This document shows positions 1 through 8,385 of a DNA stretch of 64,000 bases, piece by piece. The translations under genes and the position numbers were made by a program. The stretch lies in contig NZ_JACHCL010000012.1 in assembly GCF_014200725.1 (NCBI RefSeq), positions 1 through 64,000 on the forward strand. Reading direction: 5' to 3'. The stretch is from Janthinobacterium silvisoli (GTDB lineage: Bacteria > Pseudomonadota > Gammaproteobacteria > Burkholderiales > Burkholderiaceae_D). The notes under the pieces were generated by a model. It was not told the origin of the DNA. It saw only the letters and a program-made list of their open reading frames with translations, and ran no database searches. Numbering within the stretch: the first letter of the stretch is position 1; the number at the start of each line of letters is the position of its first letter.

Positions 1-147
1 GACAAAGAAATGGTTATGCCAGGCGATAACGTGTCGATCACCGTCAAGCTGATCAACCCGATCGCGATGGAAGAAGGTCTGCGCTTCGCTATCCGTGAAG
101 GCGGCCGTACCGTCGGCGCCGGCGTGGTTGCAAAAATCCTCGCATAA
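1..147 (+). CDS. tuf: Elongation factor Tu, C-terminal end (partial)
   Basis: The first 48 codons are open from the window edge and read [20 protein letters not shown] and onwards, ending VVAKILA at a TAA. This is the C-terminal beta-barrel (domain 3) of EF-Tu, the GTPase that delivers aminoacyl-tRNA to the ribosome. The GTPase domain and start lie outside the window. The gene sits directly upstream of tRNA-Trp and secE, the usual proteobacterial arrangement. It uses the strongly biased codons seen in the ribosomal genes that follow. Confidence 0.95.
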
Positions 148-181
148 GGAAATGTTATGCTTCCACCCGAGGCGTCTTGGG

Positions 182-190
182 TGGTAGAAT
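182..190 (+). promoter_or_regulatory. Probable extended -10 promoter for tRNA-Trp-secE-nusG
   Basis: TGGTAGAAT is an extended -10 (TGN plus TAGAAT, one mismatch to TATAAT) about 24 bases before the tRNA 5' end. The -35 region (TTCCAC, 161-166) is poor. A CCACCC/GGGTGG hairpin (163-168 with 179-184) just upstream may end tuf transcription. This is inferred from sequence only. Confidence 0.45.
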
Positions 191-213
191 AGCGCTCCAC
201 TAAAGTTTTACGT

Positions 214-289
214 AGGGACGTAGCTCAATTGGCAGAGCGTCGGTCTCCAAAACCGAAGGTTGGGGGTTCGATGCCCTCCGTCCCTGCCA
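214..289 (+). tRNA. tRNA-Trp (anticodon CCA)
   Basis: The 76-base sequence folds as a cloverleaf. The acceptor stem AGGGACG (214-220) pairs with CGTCCCT (279-285), followed by GCCA, so the 3' CCA is encoded. The anticodon stem TCGGT/ACCGA encloses the loop CTCCAAA, placing anticodon CCA at 247-249. The T arm carries GGTTCGA. It lies between tuf and secE and is probably co-transcribed with secE, whose start is only 32 bases downstream. Confidence 0.97.
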
Positions 290-321
290 CCGTCAAGGTG
301 CAGGGCACCGAAAGTAGAAAA

Positions 322-705
322 ATGTCAAATCAATCCGTGCAAACCGTTAGCACGTCGAGTGACAAGATAAAAGTCGCGCTGGCAATAGTGGCAGCGATTG
401 CAGGAGTAGTCGGGTTTTATTACCTGGCAGGCCAACCAGCTCTGGTGCGCGCAGGCGCGCTTGTGGCTGGTTTGCTTATTGCTGTTGCGCTCTTGTGGAT
501 CTCGACGACCGGCCGTGAATTCCTGAATTTCGCCAAAGAAGCTGTGCGCGAAACCAAGAAAGTCGTTTGGCCTACCCGCAAAGAAGCTACACAGATCACC
601 TTGATCGTGTTTGCCTTCGTGCTGGTTATGGCGATTTTCCTGTGGGGCACGGATAAATTGCTTGAGTTTCTGTTGTATGACGTAATTCTTGGTTGGAAAA
701 AATAA
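322..705 (+). CDS. secE: Preprotein translocase subunit SecE
   Basis: A 127-residue inner-membrane subunit of the SecYEG translocon, which clamps SecY and is essential for export. Three hydrophobic segments are visible (about residues 16-38, 44-64 and 96-122). This is the three-helix form known from enterobacteria rather than the one-helix minimal form. The conserved amphipathic stretch before the last helix (FAKEAVRETKKVVWPTRKEA) is present. The ATG at 322 (MSNQSV) was chosen because the open frame further upstream runs through the tRNA. The stop overlaps the nusG start by one base (TAATG), so the two are translationally coupled. Confidence 0.96.
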   Translation: MSNQSVQTVSTSSDKIKVALAIVAAIAGVVGFYYLAGQPALVRAGALVAGLLIAVALLWISTTGREFLNFAKEAVRETKKVVWPTRKEATQITLIVFAFVLVMAIFLWGTDKLLEFLLYDVILGWKK

Positions 706-1331
706 TGAGCGAAAATGTGCATGATGAAGCGACGGGTGAATCCGTAGCGGGCGACGCTCCGGCAACGGATGCTGGTGCAGCGCTGAGCGTTCCGGTGAGC
801 AGCAAGCGCTGGTACGTCGTGCACGCTTATTCCGGCATGGAAAAGAGCGTCATGCGTGCACTGACCGAGCGTATCGAGCGCGCGGGCATGCAAGACCAGT
901 TCGGCCAGATTCTGGTGCCGATCGAAGAAGTGGTTGAAGTCAAGAATGGTGTGAAGTCGGTTACCGAGCGTCGTTTCTATCCTGGCTATGTGCTGGTTGA
1001 AATGGAAATGACGGACGAGAGCTGGCACTTGGTCAAGAACACCAGCAAAGTTACCGGCTTTATCGGTGGCAAGTCGAACAAGCCGACGCCGATCTCCGCG
1101 CGCGAAATCGACGCCATCATGCGCCAGATGCAAGAGGGTGTGGAAAAGCCCCGTCCAAAAACCTTGTACGAGGTGGGCGAGCAAGTACGTATCAAAGATG
1201 GTCCTTTCACCGATTTCAACGGCAACGTCGAAGAAGTCAATTACGAGAAATCCAAAGTACGCGTTTCGGTCACCATTTTCGGCCGCGCTACCCCAGTAGA
1301 ACTCGAATTCGGCCAGGTCGAAAAAGTCTAA
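705..1331 (+). CDS. nusG: Transcription termination/antitermination factor NusG
   Basis: This 208-residue protein binds RNA polymerase and links it to Rho or to ribosomal S10. The N-terminal NGN domain begins near residue 31 with RWYVVHAYSGMEKSVMRAL. The C-terminal KOW domain holds VGEQVRIKDGPFTDFNGNVE. It is longer than the E. coli protein because of an acidic, Ala-rich N-terminal extension of about 25 residues (EATGESVAGDAPATDAGAA). The ATG at 705 overlaps the secE stop. A TTG four codons upstream is also in frame but is less likely. Confidence 0.97.
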   Translation: MSENVHDEATGESVAGDAPATDAGAALSVPVSSKRWYVVHAYSGMEKSVMRALTERIERAGMQDQFGQILVPIEEVVEVKNGVKSVTERRFYPGYVLVEMEMTDESWHLVKNTSKVTGFIGGKSNKPTPISAREIDAIMRQMQEGVEKPRPKTLYEVGEQVRIKDGPFTDFNGNVEEVNYEKSKVRVSVTIFGRATPVELEFGQVEKV

Positions 1332-1347
1332 GCAAGATCAGCATCAT

Positions 1348-1438
1348 GGGCCGCAAGGCCCGCAGCGCCACCAGGAGCGCCGCGGCAAGTTAGCGAAATC
1401 CGGTCAGAGGAGCCCCGCCAGGGTAGGATCGGCGGGGC
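1348..1438 (+). promoter_or_regulatory. Structured nusG-rplK spacer (hairpins, possible L1 leader)
   Basis: Two stem-loops lie in the 137-base gap. GGGCC (1348-1352) pairs with GGCCC (1357-1361) over a GCAA tetraloop. GCCCCGCC (1412-1419) pairs with GGCGGGGC (1431-1438) over 11 bases. No U-run follows either, so they are not ordinary terminators. In E. coli the L11 operon is repressed by L1 binding near the rplK start. One of these hairpins could serve that role, but the L1 motif was not demonstrated. Confidence 0.4.
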
Positions 1439-1468
1439 GCTACTACTCAATCCAAGATAGGAGCCATC

Positions 1469-1903
1469 ATGGCAAAGAAAATCATTGGTTTTATCAAGCT
1501 GCAAGTGCCAGCTGGTAAAGCAAACCCATCCCCACCAATCGGTCCAGCTCTGGGTCAACGTGGTCTGAACATCATGGAATTCTGCAAAGCGTTCAACGCG
1601 CAGACCCAAGGTATGGAACCAGGCATGCCGATCCCAGTCGTGATCACCGCATTTGCTGACAAGTCCTTCACCTTCGTGATGAAGACGCCTCCAGCAACCT
1701 ACCTGATCAAAAAAGCTGCTGCGATCACCAAAGGTTCGCCGAAGCCACATACCGACAAAGTCGGTACGCTGACCCGCGCACAAGCTGAAGAAATCGCTAA
1801 ATTGAAAACCCCTGATCTGACCGCTGCCGACATGGATGCTGCTGTACGCACCATCGCTGGTTCCGCACGTTCGATCGGTATCACGGTGGAAGGTGTTGTA
1901 TAA
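1469..1903 (+). CDS. rplK: 50S ribosomal protein L11
   Basis: A 144-residue protein of the GTPase-associated centre, binding 23S rRNA next to the L7/L12 stalk. It begins AKKIIGFIKLQVPAGKANPSPPIGPALGQRG, with the Pro-rich N-terminal domain that thiostrepton contacts. It ends in the conserved helical rRNA-binding domain (AGSARSIGITVEG). An AGGAG Shine-Dalgarno sequence precedes the ATG. The stop overlaps the rplA start by one base, giving a classical rplKA pair. Confidence 0.98.
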   Translation: MAKKIIGFIKLQVPAGKANPSPPIGPALGQRGLNIMEFCKAFNAQTQGMEPGMPIPVVITAFADKSFTFVMKTPPATYLIKKAAAITKGSPKPHTDKVGTLTRAQAEEIAKLKTPDLTAADMDAAVRTIAGSARSIGITVEGVV

Positions 1904-2598
1904 TGGCTAAGTTATCCAAACGTATCAAGGCTTTCAAAGCCAAAGTCGACCGCACCAAAGCGTATGGTTTCGACAATGCTGTCGCGCTGATCAAAGAGTG
2001 CGCAACTGCCAAGTTCAATGAATCGATCGACGTATCGGTACAACTGGGTGTTGATCCTAAGAAATCCGACCAAGTGGTACGCGGCTCCGTCGTGTTGCCA
2101 GCTGGCACCGGCAAAACCGTACGCGTTGCTGTTTTCGCGTCGGGCGACAAAGCTGAAGCTGCTAAAGCAGCTGGCGCCGACATCGTTGGTATGGAAGACC
2201 TGGCTGAGCAAATCAAAGCCGGCGACATGCCTTTCGATATCGTGATCGCTTCGCCAGATACCATGCGTATCGTTGGTACCCTGGGTCAGATCCTGGGCCC
2301 ACGTGGCCTGATGCCTAACCCGAAAGTTGGCACTGTTACTCCTGACGTCGCTACCGCCGTGAAAAACGCGAAAGCCGGTCAAGTTCAGTACCGTACCGAC
2401 AAATCCGGTATCATCCACGCTACCATCGGCCGTAAATCGTTCGCTGACGCAGATCTGAAATCGAATCTGGTCGCACTGATCGACGCCCTGAACAAAGCTA
2501 AACCAGCATCGAGCAAAGGCGTGTACCTGCGCAAAGTCTCGCTGTCGTCGACCATGGGCGCTGGCGTCCGTATCGACCAGGCTAGCCTGGCAGCTTAA
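1903..2598 (+). CDS. rplA: 50S ribosomal protein L1
   Basis: A 231-residue L1-stalk protein that helps release deacylated tRNA from the E site. In many bacteria it also represses its own mRNA. Family signatures are ESIDVSVQLGVDPKKSDQVVRG near residue 40 and GPRGLMPNPKVGTVT near residue 130. Length is normal. Its ATG overlaps the rplK stop. A cUUCGg hairpin (GCGCC 2619-2623 with GGCGC 2628-2632) follows shortly after the stop. Confidence 0.98.
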   Translation: MAKLSKRIKAFKAKVDRTKAYGFDNAVALIKECATAKFNESIDVSVQLGVDPKKSDQVVRGSVVLPAGTGKTVRVAVFASGDKAEAAKAAGADIVGMEDLAEQIKAGDMPFDIVIASPDTMRIVGTLGQILGPRGLMPNPKVGTVTPDVATAVKNAKAGQVQYRTDKSGIIHATIGRKSFADADLKSNLVALIDALNKAKPASSKGVYLRKVSLSSTMGAGVRIDQASLAA

Positions 2599-2650
2599 GT
2601 AAAGAATCAAGTCCTGTGGCGCCTTCGGGCGCTGCGGGCGCATCTTTGGG

Positions 2651-2899
2651 CTGTCTGCGTGGTGTTTTCACCGTGCAGGCAGACAATCAAAGACCGTTGG
2701 GCCGACTGGGACAGCAGGTACAGAAGGTTAATAGGCTTTCCGGCAACGGGAAGTGCCCAACGCAGATGGTGTACCCGAACAAGTTTTGTAGTCCTCATGC
2801 TGCGTGAATCCATCCGCTCAGTTTAGTACTTCTTGACTTCGGACGCCGTGTTCGAACCGATGCAAGACGCTTTACCACTCGGTAAAGAGTGTCGAACAT
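2651..2899 (+). promoter_or_regulatory. L10 (rplJ) mRNA leader, ribosomal autoregulatory RNA
   Basis: This 319-base spacer has no supportable ORF but is rich in structure. CTGTCTGC/GCAGGCAG (2651-2682) encloses GGTG-TTTT-CACC. CGTTGGGC (2695-2702) pairs perfectly with GCCCAACG (2755-2762), closing a domain with AGAAGGUUAAUAGGC-type sequence. CTTTACC/GGTAAAG (2870-2887) sits inside GTGTTCGA/TCGAACAT (2848-2899) just before the rplJ Shine-Dalgarno. Such leaders upstream of rplJ are bound by the L10-(L7/L12)4 complex, which represses translation. The position and pairing match that family. Confidence 0.8.
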
Positions 2900-2917
2900 C
2901 ATTTAAGGAGGTTGACC

Positions 2918-3454
2918 GTGAGTCTCAATCTGAATGACAAAAAGGCCGTCGTCGCCGAAGTTTCCGCACAAGTAGCAACTGCGCAAACTATCGTCGTGGC
3001 CGAATATCGTGGCATCCAGGTTGGTCACTTGACGCAACTGCGTGCTAAAGCACGTGCCCAAGGCGTGTACCTGCGTGTGTTGAAAAACACATTGGCTCGT
3101 CGCTCCGTCGAAGGCACCCAATTCGCCAGCCTCGCCGATTCCATGACCGGCCCGTTGATCTACTCGATCTCGGACGATGCCGTTGCAGCAGCTAAAGTCA
3201 TCGCTGACTTCGCTAAAACCAACGACAAACTGGTCATCACGGCAGGTAACTACGCCGGCAAATCGCTTGATAAAGCGGCTGTCGTAGCTCTGGCGAGTAT
3301 TCCTTCCCGTGAAGTCCTCATTTCGCAGCTGTTGGGCGTTATGCTGGCTCCGGTGTCGGGCTTTGCACGTGGTCTGGCTGCTCTGGCAGCGAAAAAAGGC
3401 GAAGGCGCCGCTCCTGCAGAAGCAGCAGTGGAAGAAGCCCCAGCAGCCGCTTAA
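2918..3454 (+). CDS. rplJ: 50S ribosomal protein L10
   Basis: A 178-residue base of the ribosomal stalk. The N-terminal domain binds 23S rRNA and the C-terminal helix anchors L7/L12 dimers. It begins MSLNLNDKKAVVAEVSAQV and ends in an Ala/Glu-rich tail. The start is GTG at 2918, set by AAGGAGG at 2905-2911 with a 6-base gap. An in-frame TTG at 2912 would touch the Shine-Dalgarno and is rejected. It is preceded by the autoregulatory leader and followed 67 bases later by rplL. Confidence 0.97.
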   Translation: MSLNLNDKKAVVAEVSAQVATAQTIVVAEYRGIQVGHLTQLRAKARAQGVYLRVLKNTLARRSVEGTQFASLADSMTGPLIYSISDDAVAAAKVIADFAKTNDKLVITAGNYAGKSLDKAAVVALASIPSREVLISQLLGVMLAPVSGFARGLAALAAKKGEGAAPAEAAVEEAPAAA

Positions 3455-3521
3455 TAGCGCGCGCTTTTTTCTCTCAGTACCAATCTGATGTAACTAACGT
3501 AATAAATTTAGGAGTTTCAAA

Positions 3522-3893
3522 ATGGCAATTAGCAAAGACGATATCCTGGAAGCAGTTAGCGCCATGTCCGTAATGGACCTGAACGACCTGGTAAAAGCTT
3601 TCGAAGAAAAATTTGGCGTGTCGGCAGCAGCTATGGCTGCTCCAGCAGCCGGCGGCGCAGTAGCTGCAGCTGCTGAAGAGCAAACCGAGTTCAACGTTGT
3701 TCTGGACACCTTCGGCGCAAACAAAGTTGGCGTCATTAAAGCAGTTCGCGAAATCACCGGCCTGGGCTTGAAAGAAGCTAAAGACCTGGTCGATGGCGCA
3801 CCAAAAACTGTGAAAGAAGGCGTTTCGAAAGCCGACGCTGAAGCAGCACAGAAGAAACTGGTAGAAGCCGGCGCAACCGCTTCGATCAAGTAA
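3522..3893 (+). CDS. rplL: 50S ribosomal protein L7/L12
   Basis: A 123-residue multicopy stalk protein that recruits translational GTPases. The N-terminal dimerisation domain (DDILEAVSAMSVMDLNDLVKAF) is followed by the Ala-rich hinge (AAAMAAPAAGGAVAAAAE, about residues 36-53). The C-terminal factor-binding domain contains KVGVIKAVREITGLGLKEAK. A GGAG ribosome-binding site precedes the ATG. The downstream gap carries a large hairpin that probably tunes read-through into rpoBC. Confidence 0.98.
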   Translation: MAISKDDILEAVSAMSVMDLNDLVKAFEEKFGVSAAAMAAPAAGGAVAAAAEEQTEFNVVLDTFGANKVGVIKAVREITGLGLKEAKDLVDGAPKTVKEGVSKADAEAAQKKLVEAGATASIK

Positions 3894-3921
3894 TATCTGT
3901 ACTGGCGTCAGTTTAGCGCCC

Positions 3922-3973
3922 GAGCCAAAGTCTGAGATTTCCCCTTGCAAGGGGGGAAATCCGACTTTGGCTC
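3922..3973 (+). terminator. Large rplL-rpoB hairpin (attenuator or RNA-processing site)
   Basis: GAGCCAAAGTC (3922-3932) pairs perfectly with GACTTTGGCTC (3963-3973). Inside it, GATTTCCCC (3936-3944) pairs with GGGGAAATC (3953-3961), giving a long, nearly unbroken 20-bp stem. Only CCTTTG follows, not a full U-run. In E. coli the same spacer holds a partial terminator and an RNase III site that lower rpoBC relative to rplJL. This stem is in the right place for either role. Confidence 0.65.
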
Positions 3974-3988
3974 CTTTGTCGTCTGCAT

Positions 3989-4009
3989 TGTATTTGTAAT
4001 GTATTTGTA
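3989..4009 (+). repeat. 10-bp direct repeat upstream of rpoB
   Basis: TGTATTTGTA occurs twice (3989-3998 and 4000-4009), one base apart, in the AT-rich leader of rpoB. No promoter or known binding site is recognised. It may be chance or an unpaired single-stranded stretch between the upstream hairpin and rpoB. Confidence 0.5.
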
Positions 4010-4156
4010 GCGTCTTGTAGCAATATCTGTCGCAGTTTTGTTCGATTCAAGCCGGAAAGCAGAGCCTTGAGGTTTCGTCTGTGTCACACGCAGCGTTGCA
4101 AATGAACACTTGCAAAACCTGAATTTTCTATCCTTTCTGTCACTCACGGAGTGTCC

Positions 4157-7100
4157 ATGCACTACTCATTTACTGAGAAGAAACGCATTCGCAAATCATT
4201 CGCGAAGCGCGCCAACGTTCACCACGTTCCGTTCCTGCTGGCGACCCAGCTCGAGTCTTATCATAGCTTCTTGCAAGAGGACATAGCACCGTCCGGCCGC
4301 AAGAACGATGGCCTGCAGTCGGCCTTCACTTCGATTTTCCCTATCGTGTCGCACAATGGTTTTGCGCGTCTCGAATTCTTGTCGTACGTTCTGGGCGATC
4401 CTGCCTTTGACGTCAAAGAATGCCAACAACGTGGCCTGACGTTCGCGTCGCCGCTGCGCGCGAAAGTGCGTCTGGTGATCCTGGACAAGGAATCGCCAAC
4501 CAAGCCAGTCGTCAAGGAAATGAAAGAACAGGAAGTCTACATGGGCGAATTGCCGCTCATGACGACCACCGGTTCCTTCGTGATCAACGGCACTGAGCGT
4601 GTGATCGTTTCCCAGTTGCACCGTTCGCCTGGCGTGTTCTTCGAGCACGACCGCGGCAAGACTCACTCGTCCGGTAAACTGCTGTTCTCGGCACGTATCA
4701 TTCCTTACCGCGGTTCGTGGCTGGACTTCGAGTTCGACCCGAAAGACATCCTGTTCTTCCGCGTCGACCGCCGCCGCAAGATGCCAGTGACGATTTTGCT
4801 CAAAGCAATCGGCATGTCGCACGAGCAAATCCTGGCTAATTTCTTTGTCTTCGACAATTTCAACCTGCGCTCCGAAGGCGCGGAGATGGAATTCGTTGCC
4901 GAGCGTCTGCGCGGTGAAGTTGCGCGTTTCGACATCGTCGACAAGTCGGGCAAGACCCTGGTGCTGAAAGACAAGCGTATCAACGCCAAACACGTGCGTG
5001 ATATCGAATCGGCTGGCATCAAACACATTTCCGTACCGGAAGACTACCTGCTGGGCCGCGTATTGGCGAAAAACATCGTCGATGGCGACACCGGTGAAGT
5101 TGTTGCTTCCGCCAACGATGAGCTGACCGAAGACCTGCTGGGCCGTCTGCGCGACGCCAACGTGTCCGAAATCCAGACCTTGTACACCAACGACCTGGAT
5201 CAAGGTGCGTACATCTCGCAAACCCTGCGTATCGACGACACCGCTGACCAGATGGCAGCGAAAGTGGCGATCTACCGCATGATGCGTCCAGGCGAACCGC
5301 CAACGGAAGACTCCGTTGAAGCGCTGTTCAATGGCCTGTTCTACAACTCGGACCGCTACGACCTGTCGGCCGTGGGCCGCATGAAGTTCAACCGCCGTAT
5401 CGGCCGTGATGAACTGACTGGCGCCATGACCCTGTCGAACGAAGACGTGCTGGCCGTGATCAAGATCCTGGTGGAACTGCGCAATGGCCGCGGCGAAGTC
5501 GACGATATCGATCACCTGGGTAACCGTCGCGTACGTTGCGTGGGCGAACTGGCTGAGAATCAATTCCGTGCCGGTCTGGTACGTGTTGAGCGCGCAGTCA
5601 AGGAACGTCTGGGCCAGGCCGAAGCCGACAACCTGATGCCGCATGACCTGATCAACTCGAAGCCGATTTCGGCTGCAATCCGCGAGTTCTTCGGTTCGTC
5701 CCAGCTGTCGCAGTTTATGGACCAAACCAATCCTCTGTCGGAAATTACCCACAAGCGCCGCGTATCGGCTCTGGGACCCGGCGGTCTGACACGCGAACGC
5801 GCAGGCTTTGAAGTGCGCGACGTGCATCCGACCCACTACGGCCGCGTCTGCCCGATCGAGACACCGGAAGGTCCGAACATTGGTCTGATCAACTCGCTGG
5901 CTCTGTACGCCCGCCTGAATGAATACGGCTTCCTGGAAACCCCATACCGCAAGGTAGAAGGCTCCAAGATCACCGACCAGATCGACTACCTGTCCGCCAT
6001 CGAAGAAGGCCGCTACATCATCGCTCAGGCGAATGCGACCATCAACGACGCAGGCATGTTGTCCGATGAACTGGTATCGGCCCGTGAAGCTGGCGAAACC
6101 ATCCTGGTATCCCCAGAGCGCATCCAGTACATGGACGTGGCGCCTGGCCAGATCGTTTCCGTCGCTGCCTCGCTGATTCCATTCCTCGAACACGATGATG
6201 CGAACCGTGCATTGATGGGCGCCAACATGCAACGCCAGGCTGTGCCTTGCTTGCGTCCTGAAAAAGCGCTGGTTGGTACCGGTATCGAACGCACTGTAGC
6301 GGTCGACTCGGGCACCACGGTACAAGCACTGCGTGGCGGTATCGTTGATTACATCGATGCAGGCCGTGTGGTGATTCGCGTCAACGATGACGAAGCGCAA
6401 GCTGGTGAAGTGGGCGTCGACATCTATAACCTGATCAAGTACACCCGTTCGAACCAGAACACCAACATCAACCAGCGTCCTATCGTGCAAGTGGGCGACC
6501 GTGTTGCCAAGCGCGACGTGATCGCCGACGGCGCATCGACCGACCTGGGTGAATTGGCTCTGGGCCAGAACATGACCGTGGCGTTCATGCCATGGAATGG
6601 TCTGAACTTCGAGGATTCGATCCTGATCTCGGAAAACGTCGTGAAAGACGACCGCTACACCTCGATTCATATCGAAGAGTTGTCGGTTGTTGCACGCGAT
6701 ACCAAACTGGGCGCGGAAGAAATCACGCGCGACATCTCGAACCTGGCTGAAAATCAGCTGGCACGTCTGGATGAGTCCGGTATCGTCTATATCGGCGCTG
6801 AAGTACAGGCCGGCGACACGCTGGTTGGTAAGGTAACGCCTAAAGGCGAAACCCAGCTGACCCCGGAAGAGAAGCTGCTGCGCGCGATTTTCGGCGAAAA
6901 AGCTTCGGACGTAAAAGACACCTCGCTGCGCGTGCCTTCGGGCATGATCGGTACCGTGATCGACGTACAAGTCTTCACCCGTGAAGGTATCGTGCGCGAC
7001 AAACGCGCCCAGCAAATTATCGATGACGAACTGAAACGCTTCCGTCTGGATCTGAATGACCAGATGCGTATCGTTGAAGGCGATGCCTTCCAGCGTCTGG

Positions 7101-8263
7101 AAAAAATGCTGATCGGCAAAGTTGTCAACGGCGGCCCTAAAAAGCTGGCCAAAGGCGCCAAGATCACCAAGGAGTACCTGGCCGATCTGGACAAATACCA
7201 CTGGTTCGACATCCGCCCTGCGGACGACGATGCAGCGGTAGCGCTGGAAGCGATCAAGGAATCGATCAACGAGAAGCGTCACCAGTTCGATCTGGCCTTC
7301 GAAGAGAAGCGCAAGAAACTGACGCAAGGCGATGAGCTGCAACCAGGCGTGCAAAAAATGGTCAAGGTGTACCTGGCCGTGAAACGCCGCCTGCAGTCGG
7401 GCGACAAGATGGCAGGTCGCCACGGTAACAAGGGTGTGGTTTCCCGTATTGTTCCTGTGGAAGATATGCCATACATGGCCGACGGCACGCCAGCGGACGT
7501 GGTGCTGAACCCGTTGGGCGTTCCTTCGCGGATGAACGTTGGTCAGATTCTCGAGACTCACTTGGGCTGGGCTGCCAAGGGTCTGGGTATCCGCATCGGC
7601 GAAATGCTGAAGGCGCAAACCAAGGTCGAGCAAGTACGCAAGTACCTGACCACGATCTACAACGACAATGGCCGCGCCGAAGAGCTGGATCAGTTCGACG
7701 ACGAAGAGATCATGAAGCTGGCGGAAAACCTGAAAAAAGGTGTTCCATTCGCTACCCCAGTGTTTGACGGCGCGAATGAAGCCGAAATCCGCCGCATGCT
7801 GGACCTGGCGTATCCGGACGACATCGCCAAGAACCTGGGCATGACCGCTTCGAAAAACCAGGTGACCATGTATGACGGTCGCACCGGTGAAGCGTTCGAG
7901 CGCAAGGTCACTGTCGGCGTGATGCACATGCTGAAACTGCATCACTTGGTCGATGACAAGATGCATGCCCGTTCGACCGGACCTTACTCGCTGGTCACGC
8001 AACAGCCGCTGGGTGGTAAAGCCCAGTTCGGTGGTCAGCGCTTCGGTGAGATGGAAGTGTGGGCACTGGAAGCGTACGGCGCGTCGTATGTCTTGCAAGA
8101 GATGTTGACCGTCAAGTCCGATGACGTGAATGGCCGTACCAAAGTGTACGAGAACCTGGTCAAAGGCGACCACGTGATCGACGCCGGCATGCCTGAGTCG
8201 TTCAACGTGCTGGTCAAGGAAATCCGTTCGCTGGGTATCGATATCGATCTCGAACGCAACTAA
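4157..8263 (+). CDS. rpoB: DNA-directed RNA polymerase subunit beta
   Basis: A 1368-residue catalytic beta subunit of RNA polymerase. It starts MHYSFTEKKRIRKSFAKR. The ATG at 4157 has GGAG five bases upstream and is preferred over an in-frame GTG at 4151. The rifampicin-binding cluster begins near residue 513 (GSSQLSQFMDQTNPLSEITH), followed by KRRVSALGPGG. The residues matching E. coli D516, H526 and S531 are wild-type, so the sequence predicts a rifampicin-sensitive enzyme. The C-terminus SFNVLVKEIRSLGIDIDLE contacts beta'. It lies 122 bases before rpoC. Confidence 0.99.
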   Translation: MHYSFTEKKRIRKSFAKRANVHHVPFLLATQLESYHSFLQEDIAPSGRKNDGLQSAFTSIFPIVSHNGFARLEFLSYVLGDPAFDVKECQQRGLTFASPLRAKVRLVILDKESPTKPVVKEMKEQEVYMGELPLMTTTGSFVINGTERVIVSQLHRSPGVFFEHDRGKTHSSGKLLFSARIIPYRGSWLDFEFDPKDILFFRVDRRRKMPVTILLKAIGMSHEQILANFFVFDNFNLRSEGAEMEFVAERLRGEVARFDIVDKSGKTLVLKDKRINAKHVRDIESAGIKHISVPEDYLLGRVLAKNIVDGDTGEVVASANDELTEDLLGRLRDANVSEIQTLYTNDLDQGAYISQTLRIDDTADQMAAKVAIYRMMRPGEPPTEDSVEALFNGLFYNSDRYDLSAVGRMKFNRRIGRDELTGAMTLSNEDVLAVIKILVELRNGRGEVDDIDHLGNRRVRCVGELAENQFRAGLVRVERAVKERLGQAEADNLMPHDLINSKPISAAIREFFGSSQLSQFMDQTNPLSEITHKRRVSALGPGGLTRERAGFEVRDVHPTHYGRVCPIETPEGPNIGLINSLALYARLNEYGFLETPYRKVEGSKITDQIDYLSAIEEGRYIIAQANATINDAGMLSDELVSAREAGETILVSPERIQYMDVAPGQIVSVAASLIPFLEHDDANRALMGANMQRQAVPCLRPEKALVGTGIERTVAVDSGTTVQALRGGIVDYIDAGRVVIRVNDDEAQAGEVGVDIYNLIKYTRSNQNTNINQRPIVQVGDRVAKRDVIADGASTDLGELALGQNMTVAFMPWNGLNFEDSILISENVVKDDRYTSIHIEELSVVARDTKLGAEEITRDISNLAENQLARLDESGIVYIGAEVQAGDTLVGKVTPKGETQLTPEEKLLRAIFGEKASDVKDTSLRVPSGMIGTVIDVQVFTREGIVRDKRAQQIIDDELKRFRLDLNDQMRIVEGDAFQRLEKMLIGKVVNGGPKKLAKGAKITKEYLADLDKYHWFDIRPADDDAAVALEAIKESINEKRHQFDLAFEEKRKKLTQGDELQPGVQKMVKVYLAVKRRLQSGDKMAGRHGNKGVVSRIVPVEDMPYMADGTPADVVLNPLGVPSRMNVGQILETHLGWAAKGLGIRIGEMLKAQTKVEQVRKYLTTIYNDNGRAEELDQFDDEEIMKLAENLKKGVPFATPVFDGANEAEIRRMLDLAYPDDIAKNLGMTASKNQVTMYDGRTGEAFERKVTVGVMHMLKLHHLVDDKMHARSTGPYSLVTQQPLGGKAQFGGQRFGEMEVWALEAYGASYVLQEMLTVKSDDVNGRTKVYENLVKGDHVIDAGMPESFNVLVKEIRSLGIDIDLERN

Positions 8264-8270
8264 AAGACAG

Positions 8271-8338
8271 GCTTATTGACCCAATAAGCGTCATTTGGTT
8301 TGGGAAACACAAAGCCCGGCTGGGAAACCATGCCGGGC
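8271..8338 (+). other. Two hairpins in the rpoB-rpoC spacer
   Basis: GCTTATT (8271-8277) pairs with AATAAGC (8283-8289) over 5 bases. GCCCGGC (8314-8320) pairs with GCCGGGC (8332-8338) over 11 bases. Neither is followed by a U-run. They probably protect or space the rpoBC transcript rather than terminate it. Confidence 0.6.
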
Positions 8339-8385
8339 AATGTAGTCTCAGGAATATAGAAATTTAATCACCTCTGGAGTGATAC

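Noticed and set aside
2616..2807. 63-codon frame in the rplA-rplJ spacer
   Set aside because: It runs through the base-paired L10 leader and has no ribosome-binding site.
2912..2917. TTG start for rplJ
   Set aside because: It directly abuts the Shine-Dalgarno; the GTG at 2918 has proper spacing and the family N-terminus.
4196..8173. 1325-codon open frame antisense to rpoB
   Set aside because: It lies wholly opposite rpoB, has no family resemblance and follows from the strong codon bias of rpoB.
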